Shown: piece by piece, positions 34,063-43,899 of the stretch
Layout: each line of letters opens with the position of its first letter
Position numbering within the stretch: the stretch's first letter is position 1
NCBI GenBank assembly: GCA_004352715.1
Contig: SCFE01000094.1
Location: 865,677-929,676 of the forward strand
DNA length: 64,000 nt
Direction: 5' to 3'
Origin: Hofstenia miamia
Taxonomy: Eukaryota > Xenacoelomorpha > Acoela
Notes under the pieces: generated by a model
What the model saw: the letters and a program-made list of their open reading frames with translations, nothing else
Databases searched by the model: none
What the model was told of the DNA's origin: nothing
Translations under genes and position numbers: made by a program

Positions 34063-34190
34063 AAGCTCCCCAATTTAGAATCATCTAAAGCCCCCTGTTT
34101 TTGCTGCAGATGCACACCACTGTCCTTTTCTATTCGTTCGGACAAAAGCACATCATATTCACTTTCAAATTTCCATTTGTCATCGAAAAT
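34063..34190 (-). CDS. Possible short coding fragment, unknown
   Basis: The minus strand from about 34188 reads DDKWKFESEYDVLLSERIEK followed by DSGVHLQQKQGALDD and a stop at about 34063. The charged, non-repetitive composition differs from the AT-driven shadow frames around it, so it may be the last exon of a lost or broken gene. It starts right at a (TA)n tract and no splice acceptor is evident. I do not recognise the protein, and 41 codons can arise by chance. Confidence 0.22.
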
Positions 34191-34194
34191 TGTA

Positions 34195-34221
34195 TTATAT
34201 ATATATATATATATATATATA
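34195..34221. repeat. (TA)n microsatellite
   Basis: About 27 bp of TA repeat, about 255 bp upstream of the first recognisable RT block of the third Penelope-like element. Confidence 0.95.
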
Positions 34222-34232
34222 GTAGAATTGCG

Positions 34233-34395
34233 AGATTGATTAGGGGTATACCATCAACTCGGTAGACTGACTCCAACAAAAAGCACTCCATAGCCATAGA
34301 ACTGTAAGAAATAAACCTAATCCATCACCGATTCCAGCGAAACAATGATCGGTAATCGAACTTAACTAAGCTTTCTTTAGGTAACAAGAAGAGTT
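34233..34395. repeat. Dispersed repeat, about 165 bp, related to 56026-56197
   Basis: Shared blocks in the same order and orientation include GGGGTA-ACCATC, CTGACTCCAA, CACTCCATAG (CACCATAGTG), ACCTAAT, GATTCCAG and a final AACAAGAAGAGTTGTGT. Divergence is substantial but the alignment is collinear. It has no open frame of note; possible SINE or MITE. Confidence 0.65.
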
Positions 34396-34475
34396 GTGTT
34401 CAGCAAAAACTCCTAGAAATAAAAAAGAATGGGGAATTGAGCAAAGAACTTAATGAAATTTTAAAAAGAACAGGT

Positions 34476-35882
34476 TAACAACCTTGTCGACTATATGGTC
34501 TCCCAAAAATTCATAAAGATGTAACGAATACTCCAATGAGACTTATATTATCAAAAACGAATTTTTAAAATATAAGTTTGACAAAATGGCCTGACAAGTT
34601 ATTAAAACCCAATATTCCAACCAAGTACAATTTGAAAGACTCTCTTGATTTACTCTCCAAATTATCAAATTCATTTGATTCAAATATAAAAGATAAATTT
34701 ATCGTAAGTTGTGATGTTAAGTCTCTTTTTACAAATACCCCAGTAAAAGTGACAATTGATCACATCATAAAACTTATTCCAGAAGAAGAAATTTCAATTA
34801 GTCATGAAATTACTAAATATTTGTTGTCTTAATACCCTATTCCTTTTTAATTCTAAAATTTATAACCAAATTGAAGGAATAGCAATGGGATCAGCCATAA
34901 GTTCAACAATGTTTGCAATATTTAAAGAAAAAATGAAGCAAACAATTTTCGAAAATATCTCAGTAGTCATCTTAAAGATATTCAATTCACCATGGAATGT
35001 CAAGTAAACAATAAATTAAATCTTCTAGATGTGTGCGAACACAATTTTACTAAGAAATACGAAACTCGTTGGTACATAAAAAAGACAAATTCTGGATTAT
35101 ACATTCCTTACCATTCAAAATGTGACAAAGCATACAAAATAAATACAATCAAAGCTTTGTTTAATTGAGCTAAACTTAAATCCTCAAATTACAAACACCT
35201 TACAGATGCCACCAACAAAGTTTTTAAAATACTTGAGTACAATGGTTATCCGCACAATTAATCAAAAAATATTCAAACACTTTATTTTGCAATAACATAG
35301 AAAGCAATAAAATAGAAAATCTTGATAAAATCAAGATCAATGTATATTTAAAGCTTCCTTATGTATGTAACCAAATTCAAAGTTTAGGGAAGAAAATAAC
35401 CACTAGAATACAAAATTTGAAATTGACAAAGATCGTTCCTATTTTTACATCATATAAAACTAAAGGTATGTTACAAATTAAAGATCCTATTCCAAAGAAT
35501 TTAGTTTCCTCTGTTGTCTACAATTATAAATGTGATGATTGCGAAAATCATACTTTGAGGAAACAAAGCGAAATTTTGTAACAAGAATGAAGGAGCATAT
35601 TAACAGACATCAAAGATAAAAAATATTTGTGAATGAACACCAAGCTAAAGAAAAAATTTTTTATATGCAACTAGGAACACAAAATAATAAAATAGGCAAA
35701 GCTTTTAACATCAAGCAAACAAAGAAACATCACTTTCTAAATAAGCAACAAAGCATGATAACATCAAATTTATTCTAGTGTGTATGCAGCAATTTTGTAT
35801 TATAACAGTGTAGTCAATTGTAAATATTTATTTTCCAGCATATTTGTTAATGATAATGATTTTCAGAATCAAAACCGGTCTT
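34476..35882 (+). mobile_element. Penelope-like element, longer but decayed copy
   Basis: The plus strand reads CRLYGLPKIHKDVTNTPMRL (34476-34545), the diagnostic YGLPKIHK block of Penelope-like RTs. It is followed by a frame (34578-34832) with motif A SCDVKSLFTNTPV and another (34804-35007) with IYNQIEGIAMGSAIS, the motif B region. The catalytic YVDD block is missing (deletion near 34960). Later pieces are NTIKALFN, a YNGYPHN connector, and a damaged endonuclease (SSVVYNYKCDDCEN) whose YIGET stretch is frameshifted. The C-terminus ends NKQQSMITSNLF. The 3' hairpin motif is at 35855-35882. Diverged from the copies at 31-33 kb. Confidence 0.85.
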
Positions 35883-36031
35883 TGCGTCGTTACATACATC
35901 TATATTCATATTAGTGGAAAAAATATATTTTACTTCTGTTCCTACATTTCAAAGTCAGATTCGTAAGTGTTAACAACAAATTGTATATATATCATATTGT
36001 CGATAATATCTTTTTCTGATTCACTTATTTT

Positions 36032-36038
<7 letters not shown>

Positions 36039-36074
<36 letters not shown>
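36039..36074. repeat. (TA)n microsatellite
   Basis: About 36 bp of TA repeat, 160 bp beyond the 3' end of the Penelope-like element. Confidence 0.95.
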
Positions 36075-36079
<5 letters not shown>

Positions 36080-36352
36080 GATCTGTATTTTGAATTCGAC
36101 TTGATTGTTAAGTGACGGACGAGTTTCTTTGATTGTAATTGCTTCGGCTTCGGAGATGTTCTCTCTGGTCATCTTCGCTCAGAAGTCTTCCTCCATCATC
36201 AAAGTCATGCCGCCACTTCATCTAATTTTTTAGTCGTATTCTGTCAGCCATCATCAGTGGTCAATCATCCTGTCAATCATTCAATCAATCATTTCATTGC
36301 AGTATATATAGCCGAAAGTATTATAAATATAATTAGTCAACGTGTTCGTTTT

Positions 36353-36377
36353 CATATATATATATATATATATATAT
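36353..36377. repeat. (TA)n microsatellite
   Basis: About 25 bp of TA repeat just before the CACTA-like fragment. Confidence 0.95.
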
Positions 36378-36399
36378 TGGTAATGATAATTTCTTACGA

Positions 36400-36723
36400 T
36401 ATGAATCAGATTCTGGCTTGCTTTGCTTAGATGCTAGCTATCATTCTAATAGTTTTTTTCTCCACAACAATGAAGTGTATGAAATGCTTTATTTTTCTGC
36501 AAATTCAAATTGCATTATTGCAAATAAACTGGTAATTTCAGATTCATTCTTTGATTACCCATGTAATTCAAAAAGCTTATCAATATTTATAGTAAGTAAC
36601 TACAAAACAAATCTTCAGTCACAACTTCAAGTTTCAATTACGTCCCAAACTTTTAAGCTTTGTACATTAGCGATTGGAGATAATGAATATGTTAGATATC
36701 CATTGCAGCATAGCAGAATTTAG
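36400..36723 (+). pseudogene. CACTA (En/Spm)-like transposase, C-terminal tail, copy 1
   Basis: A 101-codon frame with NNEVYEMLYFSANSNCIIAN, DSFFDYPCNSKSLSIFIVS and a final NEYVRYPLQHSR. I associate this pattern (a lysine/asparagine-rich strand region, F-x-x-Y-P-C-x-S-x-x-L-x-I-F, final YPLxHS) with the C-terminal tail of animal transposase-like proteins that carry the domain seen at 37798-38058. The upstream part of this copy is missing. A diverged second copy lies at about 38090-38360. Confidence 0.5.
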
Positions 36724-36842
36724 TTTCATAATAAATCATTTTAATTTTATTTATTTTCTGTATGCTACATTACAATTATATAAATTTAATTTTTATTATA
36801 ATTGTGTGAATATTCAGGTAGATTTTTAAATTTATTATTTCA

Positions 36843-37069
36843 GATGTCGACATTTGCAGTTGTAGAATTCACTCAAAGCGAAACAATCGCGACGGTTTCA
36901 ACATCATGGATAAATTTAATGAAAAGGACACGGTGTGTTTTTGGCCACCAAGGAATAGGAAGCAATGAGTTTAGCAAGGTTGCATTTTAAGCCATCGAAT
37001 ACATGGAGAACACTTCAATGCTCGGTTTTACGTTCAAATTTCTGTAAGCATTTTGTATCAGGAGAGTGA
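36843..37069 (+). pseudogene. DUF4806-type transposon protein, N-terminal piece, copy 1
   Basis: The start MSTFAVVEFTQSETIATVST is followed by SWINL; family members usually read F-A-V-V-E-F ... V-x-x-S-W-[IL] ... C-x-W-P-P. A small deletion relative to copy 2 shifts the frame after WINL, and the region ends at the N at 37070. A 3' splice-like TTTCAG precedes the ATG. Copy 2 is at 38478-38705. Confidence 0.55.
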
Positions 37070-37070
37070 N
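37070..37070. other. Single N, probable contig join
   Basis: It falls just after the end of the DUF4806-type exon; the sequence to its right (37071-37145) is unusually G- and C-rich with runs of G and C. Confidence 0.6.
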
Positions 37071-37553
37071 AAAATTTTTAGCCTGCTTTTTTTCGGGGTG
37101 GGGCAAAGGGGGGCCCCACAGGGGAAATTTGCGCACTTTTTTTTGAGGTTAAAAAAACTAATTTTTGTGAATTTTCCCAATAAGCATTAATAGCTTAAGT
37201 AAACAAAACGTCATCACGCAACATCTGTGCAATGCCTATTACATGAACAGATAAGCAATAAGCAAGCCGTAATAAAGCCTTCCATCTATGGTTTAGTTTT
37301 AATATTATAGTGATATTCTGGATTTACAAAATTTAGGATTTCCTGTACAGTAAGTTATTTATTTAGTAAATCGAAGCCACGAACGTGTAACTTATACACT
37401 ATATTGTTGGTGATCAATGTATAAATACATTTTTTTCTTGAATATGGATTTGCAGTTATGCTAAAATATAAATAACACAATATTTGCAAAGCTGTCTTTC
37501 CTTATTATTCAATGTCACTAGACTATCTATTTCAATTGCTTTTAGATATTAAT

Positions 37554-37617
37554 AGTAATTTTCACAAGCAAGATATTTTATGAATCAGTAATTTTCACAA
37601 GCAAGATATTTTATGAT
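37554..37617. repeat. Tandem duplication, 33-bp unit, two copies
   Basis: Two near-identical copies of a unit starting AGTAATTTTCACAAGCAAGA, at 37554 and 37587. Confidence 0.9.
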
Positions 37618-37797
37618 TGTAGAGATATTAAAAATAACAAAATCTTTTTATTTTGATTTTTAAGACAATTTCTTTGAATTGTGAGAGAGGCGGATACAGA
37701 GGGGACCGAGATGGGTCCCGGGCCTCCTCTAAAATAAGAATGGTTCATTAAAGTTGGTGCTTAACATTACAAACCCAAATTTTTTCTACCCAACAGA

Positions 37798-38360
37798 TTG
37801 CATCACATTTTTGAATTCAAATTAAGTATTATGTGCGAATTTTTTAAATTCCCAAAATTTTATGGAGAGTCCTATGTTACGTACAATGTACACTCTTTGT
37901 TACATCTTTGTGAAGTTTACCGCAGATATGGACCTTTAGACAAATTTTCGTCTTTTCCATTCGAAAATTACTTGTATCAGTTAAAACGATTAATCCGCGG
38001 TACTAAGTCACCATTAATTCAAGCTGTGCGTCGACTTGATGAAGTTTCAAAAGTTTAAGTAGTAGACTATATAGATTATTAAAAAAAGTCGTCTCCACAA
38101 AAATGAAGTGTGTGAAATGCTTTATTTTTTTCTAAAGCTTTATTTTTCTGTAAATTAAAAATGCATTATTTCAAATAAACTGTTTGTTTCAGCTTCTTTT
38201 TCAAAAAGCCTATCAATATTTATAGTAAGTAAACTACAAACAAAAATTAAACTACAAACATTTAAGTTTCAATTACGTCACAAACTTTTAAGCTTTGTAC
38301 ATTAGCAATTGGAGATAATAAATATGTTATATATCCATTGCAGCATAGCAGAATTTAGTT
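37798..38360 (+). pseudogene. CACTA (En/Spm)-like transposase, C-terminal domain (DUF4218-like), copy 2
   Basis: The frame 37798-38058 reads FYGESYVTYNVHSLLHLCEV, YRRYGPLDKFSSFPFENYL and YQLKRLIRGTKSPLIQAVRR. The pattern NVH-LLHL ... GPL ... FPFENYLGxLK is characteristic of the domain following the TNP2-like transposase core in CACTA-type elements of animals and plants; the name is from memory. The frame is open to a TAA at 38056-38058 and the tail (38090-38360) is a decayed relative of 36400-36723. The preceding transposase core is not present in the window. No terminal CACTA repeats were found. Confidence 0.6.
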
Positions 38361-38477
38361 TCATAATAAATCATTTAAATTTTATTTATTTTGTGTATGC
38401 CATTACAATTATATAAATTTAATTTTTATTATAATTATGTGAATATTCAGGTAGATATTTTGAATTTATTATTTCAG

Positions 38478-38705
38478 ATGTCGACATTTGCAGTTGTAGA
38501 ATTCACTCAAAGCGAAACAATAGCGACAGTTTCAACATCATGGATCAAATTTAATGAAAAGGACACGGTGTGTTTTTGGCCACCAAGGAATAGGAAGGCA
38601 ATGAGTTTAGCAAGGATGCATTGTAAGCCATCGAATACATGGAGAACACTTCAATGCTCGGTTTTACGTTCAAATTTCTGTAAGCATTTTGTATCAGGAA
38701 AGTGA
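38478..38705 (+). pseudogene. DUF4806-type transposon protein, N-terminal exon, copy 2
   Basis: From an ATG at 38478 the frame reads MSTFAVVEFTQSETIATVST, then SWIKFNEKDTVCFWPPRNRK and CKPSNTWRTLQCSVLRSNF, ending in a stop after FVSGK. The C-F-W-P-P block and following W match the N-terminal module of the DUF4806-type proteins often encoded next to CACTA-like transposases in animals. It is preceded by TTATTTCAG, a good 3' splice site, and by the transposase tail in the same orientation. About 75 codons; whether it continues by splicing past 38700 is unknown. Its close relative at 36843-37069 lies 1.6 kb upstream. Confidence 0.55.
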
Positions 38706-39083
38706 ATTTCGATAAATTTGATAAATCACAAGCTTAATGCTATATATATAGTACTGTACGCGATTAAAAAAGTGGATCGTATGTCACCCAATGTATTTTA
38801 TGGAACGTGTGACACCCGTCTGCATTGCGATGACAATTCATAAAAAAGAGAACGTGTGTCACCTAGTAAAGAAAATCAAATTTTGACATCAATTGCTGCA
38901 AATTCCGAAGCTCATTGAAACTATGGGTTGAATAATTTTTAGAGCATCCTATCATGGTTAATAGTAAGCAATTACTTGGATTTGTAAGTCCAAATTCATT
39001 AGACAAAAAGCAGCCAATCATTGAAAAATTGAATATTCGAATGCATAAATCGGAGCATTCAGAAATTCACAAATATTTCAAAA

Positions 39084-39392
39084 ATGAACGAAACTCAATT
39101 AGAACAACTTTCGCAAATAGAATACACAATTCAATGGACAATGACGTCTATCAGCGTATTTGGCATATTTTCTAATATTTTTATTAATCTTGTCATTGTG
39201 AATTGTCAAGGCAAGAGTAGCAACTGTTATGTAATGATGGCAAATCTGGCTCTCAGCGATTGCTTTGCATCCTTCCTTATGTCGATTACAATGATTTCAC
39301 CTAGTTTAAGAAGCTTTGGTGGTCCAGTGTCATCTAACATTGTTTGGGGTAGAGTTGTTTGTTCACTTAAATCTCAAAATCTACAGTTTACA
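39084..39392 (+). other. GPCR gene 1 coding exon 1
   Basis: Codes residues 1-103 (N-terminus, TM1, TM2, start of TM3). It ends ...LQFT with an ACA codon directly followed by GTAGGT, a normal donor. Same length as exon 1 of the paralogue. Confidence 0.88.
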
Positions 39393-42300
39393 GTAGGTTT
39401 TCTCAACTAGTGTATTGATAAACAGCTATTTCAATATACATGTATTTATTGAAATATAATTGAATATTTAATTTAATGTACTCGAAACATGCAATTTTTT
39501 TGTCTAAAAATTCAATGGTTTCCCAGTTCAAATATCCATGCATCCTCGAAGTTTCTATATCAGAAAATGTGTAACTTAATCACACAGTATAACTATGTTT
39601 AGAAATTGTTTTGGTTTAGGTTTTTCAGTCTCGAAAATCATTCAAATTTTTTTTAGATCTTAGCATTTCCTCAATCCACAATCATAGCCAAATAGAAATG
39701 GAAGTCTGGTACATATTCAATTTTGAGTATTTCATATTTTCAAACCTTTTAAATTGTGAAGGATGTCTAATTAAAATTTTTCTGTAATATTTTAATATTT
39801 AAAGTATTTGTATCAATTGTATAACTAAGATATATTTACTGACGTTATCCTTATTAATATTAAAAACTTATATTCGTTGCAATGTTGGGGTCATATTATA
39901 CAAGCGTCTAACTCTAAGAGTTATGGACTAATTTGGACATGTATAAAAAAATATGGAAATATTTTTCAAATGAATTGAAAATGGACTAAAAATGGAAGAA
40001 AACTGCATTTTTTATGTACAACTCTAAAAATATTCAATTAAATAATGCAACTATTTCACATTAACACAATCATTTTAGGCTTTAAAGAATTCTGCTCTTA
40101 TAATCACAGTCATTGCAGTTGAACGTTTTTTTGCTGTAATTTACCCAGTGTTTTATAAACAAAAATTTAGAAGAAGAGTTTGTTTCATGTTGTCTGCAAT
40201 ACCTTGGGTATATAGCTTCATCCTGTTTTTTATAAATGAATATGCTTCTATTACAGTTACTGACAGTATATGCTTACAAGATTATACCAGTAATCTATCA
40301 ATTTTTTATGGATTTCTCAGCTCAGTTGACTACGTTCTCTTGCAACTTGCAGTTCCAATAACTAGTTACCTATTTATAGCCTTAAAGTTATCCTTATCTA
40401 TTTACAAAAGGTCAATCTCAGGTAGCATATATTTTACATTTACTAAGAATAATTTTGAAATGAATCTTCTTGCAACAAAATTCAATCTTTTGCGTTTCGC
40501 GCTTGTATTTTTATACTAACTAGTGAATATACTTCATAGAAGACACAAAATTCTTTCTAATGTATAAAATATATATAAATAATTTTATATAATTCATAGT
40601 TATTTGTAATTTCTTTATTCACATTTATATATTCTATATGTTTTCTATACGTAAACCATTTACACCTTGCATAGTATTTTGTTTACATTTAATGTATTTT
40701 ATTTTAATGTAAATCATTTTATCAATATTTCTGTATAATGCTGTATATTCACAATTGATAAAACTAGTAGAAATTTATTTGATTTAGCTAAATTTAAATT
40801 GAATGCAAATGATTATATATTTCATATAGTTATGAAATATATAATGCAATGAAATTAACATTATATGTATTCTTCTATTGAAATCAATTTCTTTACTTAT
40901 AAGCAACTGGCATATATCATGTTTTAAAATTTGTATATAAGGTGTGGAAATGTAGTAAAATACTATGCTTAAAGAAGTTCATCAAATTGAATCAATGAAT
41001 TATTCTATGTTATGAATACCTTAGAAAAATATATGTACTTATATTACGGCATTATAGTTTTGGCTACTTTTTGAAATTTTCCACTGCTATGCAAAAAGTT
41101 TAGCATAATAATCTCTAATTTGGAGTAAAAATAATTTTTTGTTTAAATAACTTTAAATTCTGAGATTTTACCTTATCCTAAGGAATGAGAGAAATAATTT
41201 TGAGTTAGATTTAATGATTTCTTTACCAAATATTTTGCAGAAATGTCACAGACCACAGAATTTCAATCAAGTTTGTAAGCATGAATGGGGGGGGGAGGGG
41301 GTGTTCACATTAGTTTTTCAAGTATTGTTCGATTTACTCAAAACAATTTCGAGTTCTTGAGTTCCAAATTCGAGTATTTTTTTAAGAAGATTTAACGCCT
41401 TTCGAAGTTTTTAAAAAGCTAAAATACATTTGGTTTCAATTGATATAGAAAATGAAGTTTAAAATAAATAATATTTTCATCTGAATTTTGATTGAGTTCT
41501 AAGTTCAAGTATAAAGGACTTTTCCTTTGAGTTTTCTCGATTAAATTACTACAACGCAGAATTTCATATCTATACACCTACAATAATGGACTCGATTTTG
41601 TTTTGATTCCATACACTCTTTTGCATTAAGTGTTACCATGCTTTGAATGTGCTTATAATATTAAATTTTGAATTAAAGAGTGTCATATGCTAAAATTGTG
41701 AACTAAAGTGATTTTACCAATCTATGATGATCACATTTATTACTTATTTCTTTCCTAAAATATTAAAAACAAAACATGCGGTTTGTTTAAAGTTTATTTA
41801 TTTATTAAATATCTAATACAGCCCATTGAAATCCCCGTTCGTAGCAGGGGCAGTTTCCTAGTGTATCTTTAATCGATTTATTGAAGACAGAAAAAAACCA
41901 CGTTTATCAATTAACAATGGTAACAGCTAGTTCATTTTGATAAATATTCAATTTTAGCGTTAGGAAGTACATTTTTATGCTAATATTCACATTTAACTCC
42001 AAAATTCTACAATACAAAAACAAATGTCTTTATAAGAAGATTTTATGGATTATGCTAACAAAATAATAACAGAAGAAACGTGTCGCACAATTCAACAAAA
42101 GTTTTGTGAATTTCCCTGGAAAATTTTTCACTATAATAATTTGTCTTTTTAAGGAAATTTGTATGATATTTCTAGCTCTTCATTTGTAATTAGCATATCA
42201 AAAGGTAAGTTTATCATTGTGAAATGTTCCACTCGATTCTAAATTATACAGGGGTTGGTGTGTTTGTACAAGTAACCCTAATAGATTGTTCGTATAAACT

Positions 42301-42812
42301 CATTCATAAATAGATGTAAATTAGGTCTACCTGTACATAATTCCAAATATTTTCCTAATTTGTTTATGCTCTTTGAAAAAATTGATTTTATGCAGCTCTG
42401 CAGAAGTATATAAATTTGTTTTTACATGTAGCAAAATATCCCATTGCTTTTACAATTTTTCTCACCCCTTTTAATTAACTGGATTTGAAATTTCAGTATT
42501 TTGCTTTTAGGTGCAACTAAGAACTCATCCGTGATGAACAAAGCTAAATCCAAGATTACACGAATGCTCTTTATTGTTACATTCATCTTTATTATAACAA
42601 CGTTTCCTAACCAGTTTCACTTCATGGTTCTTGTCAATATACTAAGACATCCAATTTGGCAACTGGACAGTGTATATCAAAAAATATCAACACTTTTTGT
42701 CATGATAAATGTTGCTGTTAATTTTTTTGCATATCCTTTGACTAATTCGGAATTTAAGCTTGCTGCACTAAAGTTATTAAAATTTCCATTAAAATACTGC
42801 TCTAATGTCTAA
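39084..42812 (+). CDS. Class A (rhodopsin-like) GPCR, gene 1, three exons
   Basis: A seven-transmembrane receptor acting at the plasma membrane; ligand unknown. Coding exons are 39084-39392, 40079-40421 and 42511-42812, joined in phase 0 and phase 1, giving 317 residues. The first intron is GT (39393) to AG (40078), 686 bp; the second is GT (40422) to AG (42510), 2089 bp. Landmarks: an N-glycosylation sequon at residue 2 (NET); TM1 GIFSN; TM2 NLALSD; Cys in GRVVCSL before TM3; ERF in place of DRY (VERFFAV); TM4 Trp (AIPWVY); ECL2 Cys (SICLQDY); TM5 Pro (AVPITSY); TM6 ITTFPNQ, lacking the usual CW before Pro; TM7 NFFAY for NPxxY. The C-tail is short. I cannot assign a ligand class. The ATG was chosen because it precedes the sequon and matches the paralogue. 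Confidence 0.92.
40079..40421 (+). other. GPCR gene 1 coding exon 2
   Basis: Begins ALKNSALIITVIAVERF after a TTTTAG acceptor and ends in phase 1 (…KRSIS plus G) before GTAGCA. It covers TM3 to TM5 and the start of the third inner loop. Confidence 0.88.
41281..41302 (+). repeat. G-run in GPCR intron 2 (possible G-quadruplex)
   Basis: A run of ten Gs, an A and five Gs in the sense strand of intron 2, in otherwise AT-rich sequence. Whether it folds is not shown. Confidence 0.6.
41785..41930 (-). repeat. Possible LINE 3'-end fragment in GPCR intron 2
   Basis: A TTTATTTATTTATT run followed by AATACAGCCCATTGAAATCCCC and a CCCC...GGGG hairpin looks like the complement of a LINE 3' untranslated tail, similar in style to the end of the CR1-like element at 6000-6080. 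Weak evidence. Confidence 0.3.
42511..42812 (+). other. GPCR gene 1 coding exon 3
   Basis: Starts GTGCAACTAAG after TTTTAG, codes residues 218-317 (end of inner loop 3, TM6, TM7, short tail ...YCSNV) and ends with TAA. The most conserved exon relative to the paralogue. Confidence 0.88.
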
Positions 42813-43149
42813 CAGAAAGAGCAAAAATTTATTAAAAAATTGTTTCAAAATATATCTAAATTTATAAATAGGAATGAACGGTTTGTTCAAGATAAACACT
42901 ATTGAGATTTTATTGTATATCTAATACCATTTTATTGTTTGACGCGAATTTTCTTGAACAAATTCTTCGAGTGTTCCTTGTGTAAATAATTCCCCTATGT
43001 ATTTCCATCAGTAAGTGCTGAAAAATCAATAACATTTGCTGACAACTAACACACCGGTTACTTTTGTAGCAAAAATTTGAATGCTACTTTGTTGGAGCTC
43101 TCCTTTGATTTGTCGCCTGTAAGCCTCTATTCACTAAATTTCCTCCAGT

Positions 43150-43374
43150 CATTGCTGTGCGCAAGGAGGTGAGATGGTGGAATGTCAAAATTTATTTTGA
43201 ATTTGTTAATTGGAAAAATTTTTCAGCAAAATTTTAAAAAAAGTCAAGAATTAATTCTCTGAATTTCATTTTTATGGTCAAATTTTTCAATATTTTCAAA
43301 AATTTTCGCCCTTTCGTGACGTGCTTAATCATAAATGAGATGTCCCCCTTTAGAAAATCCTGCGTACGCCTCTG
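43150..43374. mobile_element. hAT-type MITE, about 225 bp, with 8-bp target duplication
   Basis: The left end reads CATTGCTGTGCGCAAGGAGG and the right end, complemented, CAGAGGCGTACGCAGGA, both related to the termini of the MITE at 17014-17192, and an inner GATGGTGGAATGTC is shared. Flanks are CCTCCAGT (43142-43149) and CCTTCAGT (43375-43382), an 8-bp duplication with one mismatch. Non-coding; the left terminus has decayed more than the right. Confidence 0.75.
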
Positions 43375-43899
43375 CCTTCAGTAAAAAACATTCATAAGAT
43401 TTGCATATTGTAATATTACTTATGGATCACTATAATTGTATTTTTCCTCTCACATTGTATACATTTAATTAGTAAGTAATATTTGATTATTGCCAAGCTT
43501 GTAGTCAGATGCCCACCGGTGAGGGCTGTTGAGGTAAACTTGGAAAAATTAAATATTGGTTAGCAGCTCAGTATTTTTAGAAATATCTTTGGTCTTTACA
43601 ATTGCAAATGGTTTCAAATTTCAAGACGAAATGCTTGATGAAAAATTCTTTAGCTGTGCAAATTGCAATGTTTTTCTGCACGTTAATACTAAATGCACTA
43701 TATTGATGCTACTCATCAATACTATGCGCATTTCATGTTGTTTTGTACTTCTTGTGTTAACAATGATTCTGTTAAAAAAATTATATTGTCTTCTAATGTT
43801 GTATTACCTACAAAAGCTAAGGAATTGAACTACAGATGTGGTCGATAGTATCAATGTTATAATAAAAAATAGAACCTGCACTAAGGAAACTAAAGAGGA

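Noticed and set aside
39084-39175. Overlapping 73-codon frame 38954-39175 as a separate gene
   Set aside because: It runs in another frame over the start of GPCR exon 1, which has clear protein conservation with its paralogue.
43556-43828. 90-codon frame as a PHD-finger gene
   Set aside because: There are a few cysteines, but spacing is incomplete and the frame breaks; it could at most be a LINE ORF1 remnant, not supportable.
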